From Vibrio sp. VB16 (lineage in GTDB: Bacteria; Pseudomonadota; Gammaproteobacteria; Enterobacterales; Vibrionaceae), in assembly GCF_015594925.2 (NCBI RefSeq), contig NZ_CP087590.1, positions 1,860,001-1,924,000 on the forward strand: 64,000 nucleotides of DNA, given 5' to 3'. Of the stretch, positions 16,452-24,781 are shown piece after piece. The position numbers were made by a program, and so were the translations under genes. Below the pieces are notes generated by a model. That model did not search any database. It saw only the letters and a list, made by a program, of their open reading frames with translations, and was not told the origin of the DNA. Every line of letters begins with the position of its first letter. The stretch's first letter is position 1.

Positions 16452-16488
16452 CGGCACTAACACCCTCCCTCAGTGCCGATTCGGCACT
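16452..16488 (+). repeat. Triple CGGCACT repeat with two alternative hairpins
   Basis: CGGCACT at 16452-16458, AGTGCCG at 16472-16478 and CGGCACT at 16482-16488. The middle element can pair with either flank, as a hairpin with a 13-base loop or as the tight palindrome AGTGCCG-ATT-CGGCACT. It may be a terminator, an operator or a switchable attenuator before the deaminase gene. Confidence 0.6.
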
Positions 16489-16585
16489 AACATGTCAAAA
16501 TTTGCATTTAACTTTAGTCAATAACAAGTGGATACTGCTCCTAAGTTAATCGATTGCGCATCAATATCAGATGCAAGGGGAAGCA

Positions 16586-17686
16586 GTGAGTTCAACGTCT
16601 ATTACACTTCATCAGTTTTATCATCTATTTCCAAAAGCCGACCTCCATTATCATCTTCTTGGTGGTGTAAGGTTAGAGACGATGCTTTATTTGGCAAATA
16701 AGTATGATTTCGAGTTAACTGAGCAAGAAGCTAAATGTTATTACCGAGTTCACCAGAATGACACCAGCATTGTGAAAGGCGGTATTGAGGCGCTAACACT
16801 GTTGTACCATCTCATGCGTGAACCTGAAGATTATTTCCGTGTATTAGTAGAAGTCTCTGAAGATGCTCATGCATGTGGCGTACGCTATATCGAGACATTC
16901 TGGAATCCAAGCGACACCAACATTTCGTATCAATGTGTAACAGAAGCCTTAGCAGCTGCCATTAAACATGTGGAAAGTGAAATGGGGTTAGTCGTCCGGT
17001 TAATACCATCAATCAACCGAGAGAAAACACCTGAAGTAGCCGTTGAAATGGTCGAGGATATGATTGCCTTTCCGCACCCTTATGTTTTGGGTCTTGGAAT
17101 CGACTATAAAGAGCATAATGCCCCAGTAGAACATTTTTGGAAAGCCTACTCTATTGCGAAAGAATATGGCTATAAACTTACCGCCCATTGTTCAGAGTTT
17201 GGTCTGCATTGGCGAAATGTAGAAACTGGCATCGAACTGATTAATATTGATCGTATCGATCATGGTTATACGATTATAGATAATCCCGAATTAACCGCAA
17301 AATATGCAGATTTAGGTATTCCTTTCACTGTCGTACCATCAAATACCTATTACCTTAAAAAATGGCCTGAACAAAATGAATGGGCTCAAAATCATCCAAT
17401 AAGAACAATGGCTAAAGCCGGTCTCAACATTATTCCATGTACTGACGATTGGCATATTCACAATACAACTAGTGCCAACTGCTACCGCGTGATGGTTGAG
17501 GAATTCGGTTTCGACTTAACAAGCTTAAGGCAAATGATGATTAATAGCATTCAAGCAAGTTGGGCTCCAGAAGAGGTTAAACAGCAATGGCAAAACGAGT
17601 GGAGCTTAGAATTTGATCACCTTAGAGCGAGTTTAATTGAGCAGCCAAAAATTTCAGAAGGTCAATTAATTAAGTACCGCCGCTAA
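16586..17686 (+). CDS. Adenosine deaminase-family amidohydrolase
   Basis: This is a cytoplasmic zinc deaminase of the adenosine/AMP deaminase family, about 366 residues. The metal-binding H-x-H is in PKADLHYHLLGG near the N-terminus. TAHCSEFG supplies the third His and the general-acid Glu in the place of the usual HAGE, DRIDHGY follows, and CTDDWHIH carries the Asp pair normally in TDDP. The frame opens at ATG 16571, which lacks a ribosome-binding site; GTG 16586 has GGGGA close by and is preferred. The divergent active-site motifs mean the substrate may be adenosine, adenine, a methylated adenine nucleotide or a related purine. The purine permease downstream supports a salvage or catabolic role. 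Confidence 0.82.
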   Translation: MSSTSITLHQFYHLFPKADLHYHLLGGVRLETMLYLANKYDFELTEQEAKCYYRVHQNDTSIVKGGIEALTLLYHLMREPEDYFRVLVEVSEDAHACGVRYIETFWNPSDTNISYQCVTEALAAAIKHVESEMGLVVRLIPSINREKTPEVAVEMVEDMIAFPHPYVLGLGIDYKEHNAPVEHFWKAYSIAKEYGYKLTAHCSEFGLHWRNVETGIELINIDRIDHGYTIIDNPELTAKYADLGIPFTVVPSNTYYLKKWPEQNEWAQNHPIRTMAKAGLNIIPCTDDWHIHNTTSANCYRVMVEEFGFDLTSLRQMMINSIQASWAPEEVKQQWQNEWSLEFDHLRASLIEQPKISEGQLIKYRR

Positions 17687-17747
17687 ATATAACCAAACAG
17701 GCTAACCATTTGATTTCGGTCAAGTGATAAAAGTGGGTGCTGATAGT

Positions 17748-17785
17748 GCATTGCGTTTATTTCCGTAAGAAAAAGGAAACAATGC
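17748..17785 (+). other. Bulged hairpin before the purine permease
   Basis: GCATTG (17748-17753) pairs with CAATGC (17780-17785), with an inner TTTCC/GGAAA helix and an asymmetric internal loop. It may be a terminator-like or leader structure. It lacks the conserved core of a purine riboswitch. Confidence 0.35.
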
Positions 17786-17838
17786 AATTCTAATCATGTA
17801 CATAAGTATGTCATTTAAATAGGCAGAGAGGGAATTCC

Positions 17839-19170
17839 ATGGAAGATAAAAAAAAGGAATCCAGCGTTAATATCGCTAGACGATTTGATTTTAAAGGCAA
17901 TAAAACAGATTTGAAAACTGAAATAATTGCGGGTGTGACAACATTTGCGACTATGGCTTATATGGTCGCCGTTGTACCCGGAATGCTAAGTAAAGCAGGC
18001 CTATCATTTGATAGTGCATTTACGGTCACTGTATTAATGACAATTCTCGCCACAGTAGCAATGGCATTATATACCAATCGACCATTTGCTTTAGGCCCTG
18101 GCTTAGGGAGTGTTGCGATATTTTCGTTTACATTATTGGGCAATGGTATACCGCTTGGTATCGCCTCAGGGATCATTTTTATAAGCGGTCTGTTGTTTAT
18201 GCTGGTCTCCTTTCTCGGTGTACGTGATTTCGTTGTACGAATCATTCCACAGAGTGTCAAAGTATCGGTAGGCGTAGGTATTGGTTTATTTATAGCGCTT
18301 CTTGGTTTTAAACAAGCGGGTATTATTGTCGCTAATGCACGTAAAAATGTATTAGTTTTTGGAGACTTAGCCTCGGCAGAAGTTCTGGTCGCGGTTGTTG
18401 GTTTCTTTATGGTGTTATTCTTCACATCACGTAACTTTAAAGGGGGGATTATTATATCAATTTTGTTAACCACTTTAATCAGTATCCCGCTAGGCATCAC
18501 GTCAGTACCTGAACACTTTTTCAGCATGCCGAGTAGTATGGCTGGGATGGCATTTGAACTCGACGTAATAGGTGCCCTTAGTCCTATATACCTACCCTTT
18601 TTGCTCGCTTTCTTTATACCCGACTTTTTCTCTACTTTAGGTGCATTACTCGGCATTGGCGCGCAAGCTGGTTATCTTGATAAAGATGGTAACTTACCGG
18701 GTATCGAGAAGAACTTTCATGTTGACTCAACCGCGACGACCATCGGTGCACTATTTTCGTGTCCAGTATTAACAACATACCTAGAGAGTGCCGCAGGTGT
18801 TGAAGCAGGTGGCCGAACAGGGTTTACCGCCCTTGTTACCGCGGCTTGTTTTTGTCTTACACTTTTCTTAGCACCACTTGTAGGAATGATCCCGACGGTT
18901 GCAACCGCCCCCGTGCTAATGTACATCGGTATCACGATGATGAGTTCGATGAAAAAAGTGAACTATGATGATATCACTGAATACTTACCCGCCTTCGTGT
19001 GTGTTGTTGTAAGTATATTCAGTTTTAACGCAGGCAATGGTATTGCTGCAGCAATGTTAGTGTATGCATTCTTGAAGTTATCGACAGGCAGGTATAAGGA
19101 AGATCACTGGTCAGTTTATCTTATTGCAGCATCTATGATTTACTATTTTTACATCATTTCAGCGCACTAA
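17839..19170 (+). CDS. NCS2-family purine permease (AzgA-like)
   Basis: This 443-residue inner-membrane permease starts with RRFDFKGNKTDLKTEIIAGVTTFATMAYM, the typical start of the AzgA/GhxP group of the NCS2 family. The conserved GPGLG near residue 92 and the STATTIGA and TYLESAAGVEAGGRTG segments near residues 295-325 are also diagnostic. The length is normal. A GAGAGGGAATTCC ribosome-binding region precedes the ATG. Such carriers take up adenine, guanine or hypoxanthine with protons. With the deaminase 150 bases upstream and a LysR gene before that, this looks like a purine uptake and deamination unit. Confidence 0.93.
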   Translation: MEDKKKESSVNIARRFDFKGNKTDLKTEIIAGVTTFATMAYMVAVVPGMLSKAGLSFDSAFTVTVLMTILATVAMALYTNRPFALGPGLGSVAIFSFTLLGNGIPLGIASGIIFISGLLFMLVSFLGVRDFVVRIIPQSVKVSVGVGIGLFIALLGFKQAGIIVANARKNVLVFGDLASAEVLVAVVGFFMVLFFTSRNFKGGIIISILLTTLISIPLGITSVPEHFFSMPSSMAGMAFELDVIGALSPIYLPFLLAFFIPDFFSTLGALLGIGAQAGYLDKDGNLPGIEKNFHVDSTATTIGALFSCPVLTTYLESAAGVEAGGRTGFTALVTAACFCLTLFLAPLVGMIPTVATAPVLMYIGITMMSSMKKVNYDDITEYLPAFVCVVVSIFSFNAGNGIAAAMLVYAFLKLSTGRYKEDHWSVYLIAASMIYYFYIISAH

Positions 19171-19297
19171 TTTTAAGTTATGCTGTTTTGTCTCAGGGAC
19201 CTATTTTTATAGTCAAGCGCTTAAAGGTATGTCCCCCCGTCCTCTTTATAAACTGACTGAAGAGAACATGCACCTTAGCGTCGGAATGGTAAGCGAA

Positions 19298-19987
19298 CTA
19301 CAACTCGTCCACCATGTGATTGACCTTGTTTACCTCCGCTATTTTCTTACCGTCCCATATCATTTCAAGTAAATAAGATTGGACGACATCGCATACTGGT
19401 TTGGGTGTGAACAACGCCCAACAGATACCCAACTCTAAACGTACTGACGGATATTCAACAGCAAGGTAACCATCTTTCTTTAGATTACGAGCCAATTGTT
19501 GCGACGCTGAGTAGTCGTCGGGATGTAGAATTGCAGCGTCACTTGAATCGACAACATACACAGATGACGATTTGTGCGTAATCAATAGCCCTCGGAACAA
19601 AAAACGATCATAGGCCAACCCTTCAATGTTCTGCCAATATTTCTGTTGATGATGTTTTACTTCTAATGCGGCAGTTTGGTCTGTAGAAGCCAAATACAAC
19701 GCACCAAATAAACCATCATTGAATCGGCCTCCATTTGGATTGACGTGAGTGAATGGCGCGACCGCATAGCTTCTCCCACGCTCACAGTCGAAGGGGATGT
19801 CAGAGCGGTCGAGCAGGGATATATCACCGACTTCGTCAAGCAATCTGGGATTAGTCATAGACTGAATGGCATAGAGTATTTCAAATTCTTCTGGACTTGC
19901 CACGTCATCAAACAGAGCAATTGACGGGTATTTGGTACTTATTAGACGATGACCTACCGAGGCTTTCTGTTTGTCACCTACCCCCAC
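19298..19987 (-). CDS. RES-domain NAD+-degrading toxin
   Basis: This 229-residue toxin has the RES signature: GGRFNDGLFGALYLAS with the key Arg and Tyr, followed by TAALEV with the key Glu. Those residues form the NAD+ phosphorylase/glycohydrolase site in studied members, which deplete cellular NAD+. The start is a GTG that overlaps the antitoxin gene by ten bases, which implies translational coupling. The length is normal for the longer RES group. All three key residues are present, so the toxin should be functional and needs its antitoxin. Confidence 0.9.
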   Translation of the reverse strand: MGVGDKQKASVGHRLISTKYPSIALFDDVASPEEFEILYAIQSMTNPRLLDEVGDISLLDRSDIPFDCERGRSYAVAPFTHVNPNGGRFNDGLFGALYLASTDQTAALEVKHHQQKYWQNIEGLAYDRFLFRGLLITHKSSSVYVVDSSDAAILHPDDYSASQQLARNLKKDGYLAVEYPSVRLELGICWALFTPKPVCDVVQSYLLEMIWDGKKIAEVNKVNHMVDEL

Positions 19988-20379
19988 AAACCACCTCTTA
20001 ACGCATCAATACGTTTCGCTACTTCATACAAGTCACCAAATTTGCCTGAGTTAATAATGTCAAGTGGTGCGCGCCCTGCAAAATAATCGTTATTGTTTTG
20101 CATGGACATAAAGCCACTTACATTGTCATTGTTGCTAAAAACAATACGTAGTGCTTGATGCATGTTCAGTAAGTAGCTAACACGCTCTAGTTGGTCATCA
20201 GTCAAATTCGTTTTTTCTGGGTTTGCCTTAAACTTGTGGTAAGACGTAGAAGATACTTTAAGGATGTTCTGGCTTTGTTGAACGGAGCACCCCCAAGAAG
20301 AAAGAATGTTGTCAGCGGCTTTAAACCCTGCCATTGATAGCGCTTTTGAGTCGTATCCACTATTTTTTGCTAGGCTCAT
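19978..20379 (-). CDS. Xre/ParS-type antitoxin of the RES pair
   Basis: This 133-residue protein is the expected partner of RES toxins. Its N-terminal half has an Xre-like helical region (NILSSWGCSVQQSQNILKVSSTSYHKF). The C-terminal half has the toxin-binding domain (DUF2384/MbcA-ParS) visible as QLERVSYLLNMHQALRIVF, then a GRAPLDIINSGKFGDLYEV pattern in which the conserved P-L-D-I/L-x-x-G is clear. It precedes and overlaps the toxin gene. A GTCCC/GGGAC inverted repeat upstream is a candidate operator. Confidence 0.9.
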   Translation of the reverse strand: MSLAKNSGYDSKALSMAGFKAADNILSSWGCSVQQSQNILKVSSTSYHKFKANPEKTNLTDDQLERVSYLLNMHQALRIVFSNNDNVSGFMSMQNNNDYFAGRAPLDIINSGKFGDLYEVAKRIDALRGGLWG

Positions 20380-20416
20380 GCCAACTTAACCTCAATGGTA
20401 TCTATTTTAAAATATA

Positions 20417-20430
20417 GTCCCTAACGGGAC
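20417..20430 (-). promoter_or_regulatory. Candidate operator of the RES/Xre pair
   Basis: GTCCC-TAAC-GGGAC is a perfect inverted repeat about 40 bases before the antitoxin start, next to the AT-rich palindrome TATTTTAAAATA that may include the -10 region. Antitoxins of this family repress their own promoters. Confidence 0.55.
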
Positions 20431-20527
20431 CATTGTACATACTAATTTGAAAGATAGTAATATAGAAATCGATTGAGATTGGTTTATTGTGTTTGTTTTT
20501 CTGGAACACATGGCGTTTGCAATTATT

Positions 20528-20713
20528 CTATGCCTGCTTCGCAATCATTTTTTTGCACCTAATAACGATGTCTATTTTTTCATCCTCAGATTTATTTACC
20601 CAATCAGTAATTTCTGATGATGACCTGTAGCAACCTTTGCAGATAGCATTATCATCCAGCTCGCATTTGCCTATACAAGGGGTAATTATAATTGTACTGT
20701 TTCCTATGAACAT
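20528..20713 (-). CDS. DUF1289-family small Cys-rich protein
   Basis: This 61-residue protein contains TPCIGKCELD, ICKGCYRS and EITDW, the four-cysteine arrangement and Arg/Trp pattern of DUF1289 proteins, probably a small metal-binding module. Function is not established for the family. The start at ATG 20713 lacks a strong ribosome-binding site. It follows the toxin-antitoxin pair on the same strand but is separated by 265 bases from the DJ-1/PfpI gene start region, so it is probably expressed alone. Confidence 0.8.
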   Translation of the reverse strand: MFIGNSTIIITPCIGKCELDDNAICKGCYRSSSEITDWVNKSEDEKIDIVIRCKKMIAKQA

Positions 20714-20877
20714 ATCTGTTTAATCATACTCTATGGTTATTTAATTTAAATTCTACAATATCAGTTCCGTTTACTACTACACACTCAAATGTCGGTACAA
20801 ATATCACCTCATCGCAAGCCAATTCATCTTTGGATAGAAGCATATTTAATTATGCAGTCTACGCTGCATACAAGTTA

Positions 20878-21474
20878 TTACAGATAAGCACCGACTATCG
20901 ACATGCAGTGTTCCACCGTGCATTCTTTTTCACCGACTGGTGCAACATAATGAATGGCTGATTCTGCATGGGATGTGTTTGAAAGTTTACTTATAATCCA
21001 TCCGGCTAAATACTTTGATGACAAACAACCACCTGCTGTTGCTATATTTCCTTTGGCATAAAACGGTTGTTCTAAAACCGTAACACCTGACTCAATAACC
21101 CAAGGCTTGGTCGTTAAATCTGTGCAAGCAGGGACTTGATTCAGTAAGCCCAGAACTGACATCAACAACGTACCCGAGCATTGACCACCAATTAACTGAG
21201 TTTGAGGATTGAGGCTTAGCCTGGATAATAGACTTTCATCTTGGGCAATATCGCGAGTTAACACACCACTACCAAACAAGACAGCATCTGCTCCATTAGC
21301 AAACTCTAGCGGTTTTTGAGAATAGATAGTGACCCCATTCATGGACGTGACTAATTCTGATGGGCTAGTAATTTGTACATTCCAGCCAAACGCTTTCATT
21401 CGATTCAGAATGCCCGATGCGATGAATGAGTCCAACTCATTAAAACCGTCAAAAGTCAGTACTGCAATATCCAT
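20878..21474 (-). CDS. DJ-1/PfpI superfamily protein
   Basis: This 198-residue cytoplasmic protein starts IAVLTFDGFNELDSF and has the nucleophile elbow GGQCSG with Cys99, typical of the DJ-1/PfpI (class I glutamine amidotransferase-like) fold. A His in the following TAGGCLSS region is not clearly seen, so the catalytic set may differ from proteases or glyoxalases of the superfamily. AAGGAA stands eight bases before the ATG. Members act as deglycase, isonitrile hydratase or stress-protection proteins; which applies here is not readable. Confidence 0.8.
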   Translation of the reverse strand: MDIAVLTFDGFNELDSFIASGILNRMKAFGWNVQITSPSELVTSMNGVTIYSQKPLEFANGADAVLFGSGVLTRDIAQDESLLSRLSLNPQTQLIGGQCSGTLLMSVLGLLNQVPACTDLTTKPWVIESGVTVLEQPFYAKGNIATAGGCLSSKYLAGWIISKLSNTSHAESAIHYVAPVGEKECTVEHCMSIVGAYL

Positions 21475-21554
21475 ATTTCTGTTCCTTTTCCTAAGGCTGA
21501 TTTGACAAGTTCCTGCCGTCTTATATTCGATATATCATGCTTGACCTGTATGAA

Positions 21555-21700
21555 CTATGCAAACACATCGTTAGGTGTTTTTTCACGTGTCAATTCAAAG
21601 AACCACAGAGTCAAGACGTCGAATAATTGGTCATCTTTCGCTAACTTTTTATTATACAAATAGCGGAGAGTATTTAGGTTAGGAGTTTCGTGGAAATGCG
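21555..21700 (-). pseudogene. C-terminal gene fragment downstream of the Nudix gene
   Basis: A frame without a start continues out of the Nudix 3' end in another register. It encodes a sensible C-terminal segment (THFHETPNLNTLRYLYNK, then TLWFFELTREKTP) ending in TAG at 21557-21555. It is probably the end of a lost gene joined here by deletion. The family is not recognised. Confidence 0.35.
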
Positions 21701-22099
21701 TTACAGCGAAAGATATTGAATGACCCTTTGATATTCTGACAAAGCGAGCTTATCCGCTTCAATCCCAACGGGTGCCAATAACAACTCATACCATTTAACT
21801 TCATCCGCTTCTTGTGGAGAAATGTCCCCCTCCCAACGACTTACTACATAATAATGAATCAACTGTAATTCACTTGTTGGATGGTAAAGCGAACATAGAT
21901 ACTTGTAACAAGTTGGTACTACTTTTAACTCTTCCATTACTTCACGAATTAAAGCTTCATATTGACTCTCATCTTGTTCAATATGGCCGCCAGGGATATT
22001 CGTTAAACCAGCGTCTGTTTCTCGGTATTCACGACGTTTTTCAAGTAATACTTTATTTCCATTAATCAATAAGAAGGAGACACATTCATGCACTTTCAT
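21701..22099 (-). CDS. Nudix hydrolase
   Basis: This 132-residue protein has a complete Nudix box: G-G-H-I-E, five residues on E, seven on REVMEEL, matching GX5EX7REUXEEXGU with Leu-Lys-Val at the end. It would hydrolyse a nucleoside diphosphate linked to another group; the substrate is unpredictable. The N-terminus (VSFLLINGNKVLLEKR) fits the fold. AAGG precedes the ATG by seven bases. It sits among decayed genes, between a phosphotransferase pseudogene and a coding relic. Confidence 0.9.
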   Translation of the reverse strand: MKVHECVSFLLINGNKVLLEKRREYRETDAGLTNIPGGHIEQDESQYEALIREVMEELKVVPTCYKYLCSLYHPTSELQLIHYYVVSRWEGDISPQEADEVKWYELLLAPVGIEADKLALSEYQRVIQYLSL

Positions 22100-22172
22100 C
22101 GAATTTCCTTACTAATACTACTATTTTTATAGTACACATACTCACCTCTGGATAACGCCTTGCCCGCGACGG

Positions 22173-22719
22173 TTAGAATCTAAAGACTTGCTCTGCAATT
22201 GTACCCAACTTATCAACGCTATCGGTTTTAAAGGGAGACCAACAATAAATAGAATACGCTAAATCCCATATCCTTGGTGCAGGATGCGCAGTATCGAAGT
22301 CGAAAACACCTACCACTGTGTTTTCAGAAAGAGCGACATTGTATGGAGTAAAGTCACCATGACAGATAAACTCAAATGGCTCTCTAGGTTCAAGCACCCA
22401 CTCCTGTTTACCAACGTCAATTTGAGACAGTAAAAACGTCGTGGAGTCATGGATTTTTCGTAGTAATTTAACAGACGAAAATCGCCTCAGTAGAAGTTAT
22501 AGCACCAACTAATGGATAGTTATATGTATCGCCAGCAATTAAACTTAGGACTTCTTGATTTTCTTTGATGCCAAGAAACTTAGGACACTCATGAACACTT
22601 GAGTACTCTATATGCTTCAATAACAGATGAACCGTTGCACTCCACGGCTGGAGAGGTCGATAAACAACTTCACCATCTCGATATATTGCCGACTTTCTCC
22701 CACCTGATAATTCTTCCAT
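22173..22719 (-). pseudogene. Frameshifted, truncated aminoglycoside-phosphotransferase-fold kinase
   Basis: Two frames together spell an APH-type small-molecule kinase. The first (from ATG 22719) encodes SGGRKSAIYRDGEVVYRP, then a stop at about 22468. The second, entered near the GCGATTTTCGTC run at about 22475, continues SVKLLRKIHDSTTFLL and contains the catalytic loop FICHGDFTPYNVAL (HGDxxxxN) and VFDFDTAHPAPRIWDLAY (the metal-binding DFD). One inserted or deleted base accounts for the break. The C-terminal lobe after the metal motif is short, so the 3' end is also lost. A sequencing error in the T-run cannot be excluded. Confidence 0.75.
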
Positions 22720-23077
22720 GATACTCCGACTGCAACTAACGCTACTTAGGCGGCTGACAGAAAAATAATTTCTAAATATGCTTACTTCGAATAACTTTAG
22801 GTAGGGAAAATAGTCGATAACAGAATGTAAATGATTTTTATATCACGGTAACCGCCTCTGTATTTTTGGATTAGTTTCAACAATAGTGGAGCAATGCATT
22901 GTCATTATTCACTCATCCGACAAAATTATGATTTAAATCAATTAGTAATACTGCATTTCACTTGTAGCACATATTGTTTTGTCAGGCCGGTAAGGGTAGT
23001 CTTTACGTTCAATATCTGCACCGGATACATCCTTGATGCTTCCCCTGTGCTTTAGTTTCAACTAAAAAGGAGATTTT
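22720..23077 (+). promoter_or_regulatory. Intergenic region with pst promoter
   Basis: The region contains the pst leader. TTGTCAT-TATT-CACTCAT (22899-22916) faintly resembles a Pho box (two CTGTCAT-like repeats 11 bases apart). TTTAGTT-TC-AACTAAA sits just before the AAGGAG of pstS and could form a small hairpin. Nothing else is evident. Confidence 0.3.
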
Positions 23078-23911
23078 ATGCGACTCAAATTTGGTTTTAT
23101 GAGGCTGCTTGTTTGTGGTCTGTGTTTTATTCCGGCTATCACTCAAGCTTCTGATCTCGACAGGTTCAAAGGACTTTCCGGAACGATCAATATCGCTGGG
23201 GGAACAGCGCATATTCCGGTAATGAAACAAGCTGCCAAAGCTGTTATGAAAGCCAATAGAGAGATCCGAATCACAATCGCAGGTGGTGGTTCCGGTGTAG
23301 GCGCCCAGCAAGTGGCTAAAGGACTGGTTGAAATTGGAAACACCGGTCGACCGCTGAAGCCGAGTGAAGCGAAACACGGGCTGGTCTCGTTCCCCTTCGC
23401 TATCGACGGCGTAGCGGTCATAATCAATCCGGCGAACCCAATTCATGCATTAACTCAACAGCAAGTGGCCGATATATATGCGGGCAAAATCACCAACTGG
23501 CAGTCTCTTGGTGGAGATGACCGCTCTATCAATATTTTTACCCGTGATGAGGCCAGTGGTACCCGTGCTGTTTTCGTAAAAAAATTGCTTCGCAACTCGC
23601 CGATGGTCAATCATGCCAATGTCGTGCCGTCTAATGGCGCAATGAAAACAGCCATCGCACGCGATCCTGGTGCCCTTGGTTACAGTAGCGTCGGTTATAT
23701 AGACAATACGGTTAAAGCGCCTGCTCTGGACAATGTTCAGCCCACCAACGACGCCTGCGCATCCGGCGAATACCCAATTGTGCGCAAACTTTACATGAAT
23801 ACCAAAGGCGAGCCTCAAGAACTGGTGCGAGAGTTTATTGATTTTATCTACAGCCCGCAAGGTGCTGAATATATCCGAGCATCTGGCTATATTCCGGTCA
23901 GCAATCAATAA
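23078..23911 (+). CDS. pstS: Phosphate ABC transporter substrate-binding protein (PstS-like)
   Basis: This 277-residue periplasmic protein has a signal peptide ending near QAS (about residue 25). Hallmarks follow: INIAGG, then IAGGGSGVGAQQVAKG with the Ser-Gly anion-binding turn, IGNTGRPLK, the loop TRDEASGTRAVF (key Asp, Ser, Gly, Thr) and GALGYSSVGYI. These are phosphate-binding PstS features. AAAAAGGAG precedes the ATG. It is the first of four genes, pstS-pstC-pstA-pstB, tightly packed on the plus strand. No phoU gene follows. Vibrios often carry such a second pst set. Molybdate or tungstate uptake is a less likely alternative. Confidence 0.88.
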   Translation: MRLKFGFMRLLVCGLCFIPAITQASDLDRFKGLSGTINIAGGTAHIPVMKQAAKAVMKANREIRITIAGGGSGVGAQQVAKGLVEIGNTGRPLKPSEAKHGLVSFPFAIDGVAVIINPANPIHALTQQQVADIYAGKITNWQSLGGDDRSINIFTRDEASGTRAVFVKKLLRNSPMVNHANVVPSNGAMKTAIARDPGALGYSSVGYIDNTVKAPALDNVQPTNDACASGEYPIVRKLYMNTKGEPQELVREFIDFIYSPQGAEYIRASGYIPVSNQ

Positions 23912-23914
23912 CAC

Positions 23915-24781
23915 ATGACATCCCCTATCACGACAGAGCGGGTACTGCTGACACTTGTTAGCACGGTATTTGCTCTAATGATGTTGTTGTTTGGCTTTTT
24001 GTTCTGGTTTGCCTTGCCTGTTTTCTTTAACACTGAGACACCTGTTTTATCGCTGATCTGGCAACCAGAACAAGGGCAATATGGCATTTTATCTATGATC
24101 GCCGGTTCCGGTCTGATCGGTTTGATGGCACTGACATTGGCTTTTCCTGTTGCCGTTGGCATCACTGGTTTTTGCTTGTTCAGCCGCTATCAAAACCTCG
24201 CGTCATGGATCCGGCGAATGATCCGACTAATGGCCGGGATCCCGACCGTCGTTTATGGTCTTGCCGCTGTTTTTTTACTTGTTCCGTTATTGCGGGAAAC
24301 CTTTCGGAGTGGTTCAGGGTTTTGCCTGCTCGCCGCTGCTGTAATGGTAGTACTGTTGATTTTACCCGTCATGGTAATGATGTTAGACACCCACTGCCGT
24401 CCGCTGGAAAATCAGATCCGTCTGGCTTCTGCGTCCATGGGCTTTACCGATACGCAGACAGTTTTGTACCTAGTCTTGCCCAATTCGACTAAAGCGATGG
24501 CCACTGCAGCGTTGCTGGGCTTTAGCCGGGCGATAGGTGATACCATTCTCCCGCTGATGTTGGCCGGAAACGCCCCGCAACTGACTGACAGCGTATTTGA
24601 CTCAGTCCGCACCTTAACAGCCCATATTGGCCTGGTTCTCGCTACGGAAAATGGCAGTGCTGCTTACAACTCACTGTTCGCTGCTGGCCTGCTGTTACTT
24701 GCAATGAGTGTCACGGTTACGCTGTTGATCAGAAAAATGGAACACGCACAGTTTAGTGTGCGCAGAGGTGACGCAGAATGA
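23915..24781 (+). CDS. pstC: Phosphate ABC transporter permease PstC
   Basis: This 288-residue inner-membrane permease starts three bases after the pstS stop. It has about six hydrophobic helices and the ABC permease EAA-like loop (IRLASASMGFTDTQTVLYLVLPNSTKAM), followed by GFSRAIGDTILPLMLAG, in which the A-I-G-D-T pattern is a PstC mark. Its last four bases overlap the pstA start (ATGA), so translation is coupled. It would form the channel with PstA. Confidence 0.9.
   Translation: MTSPITTERVLLTLVSTVFALMMLLFGFLFWFALPVFFNTETPVLSLIWQPEQGQYGILSMIAGSGLIGLMALTLAFPVAVGITGFCLFSRYQNLASWIRRMIRLMAGIPTVVYGLAAVFLLVPLLRETFRSGSGFCLLAAAVMVVLLILPVMVMMLDTHCRPLENQIRLASASMGFTDTQTVLYLVLPNSTKAMATAALLGFSRAIGDTILPLMLAGNAPQLTDSVFDSVRTLTAHIGLVLATENGSAAYNSLFAAGLLLLAMSVTVTLLIRKMEHAQFSVRRGDAE

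Noticed and set aside
17690..17838. Purine riboswitch before the NCS2 permease
   Set aside because: A bulged hairpin is present, but the conserved loop and junction bases of the purine aptamer are missing.
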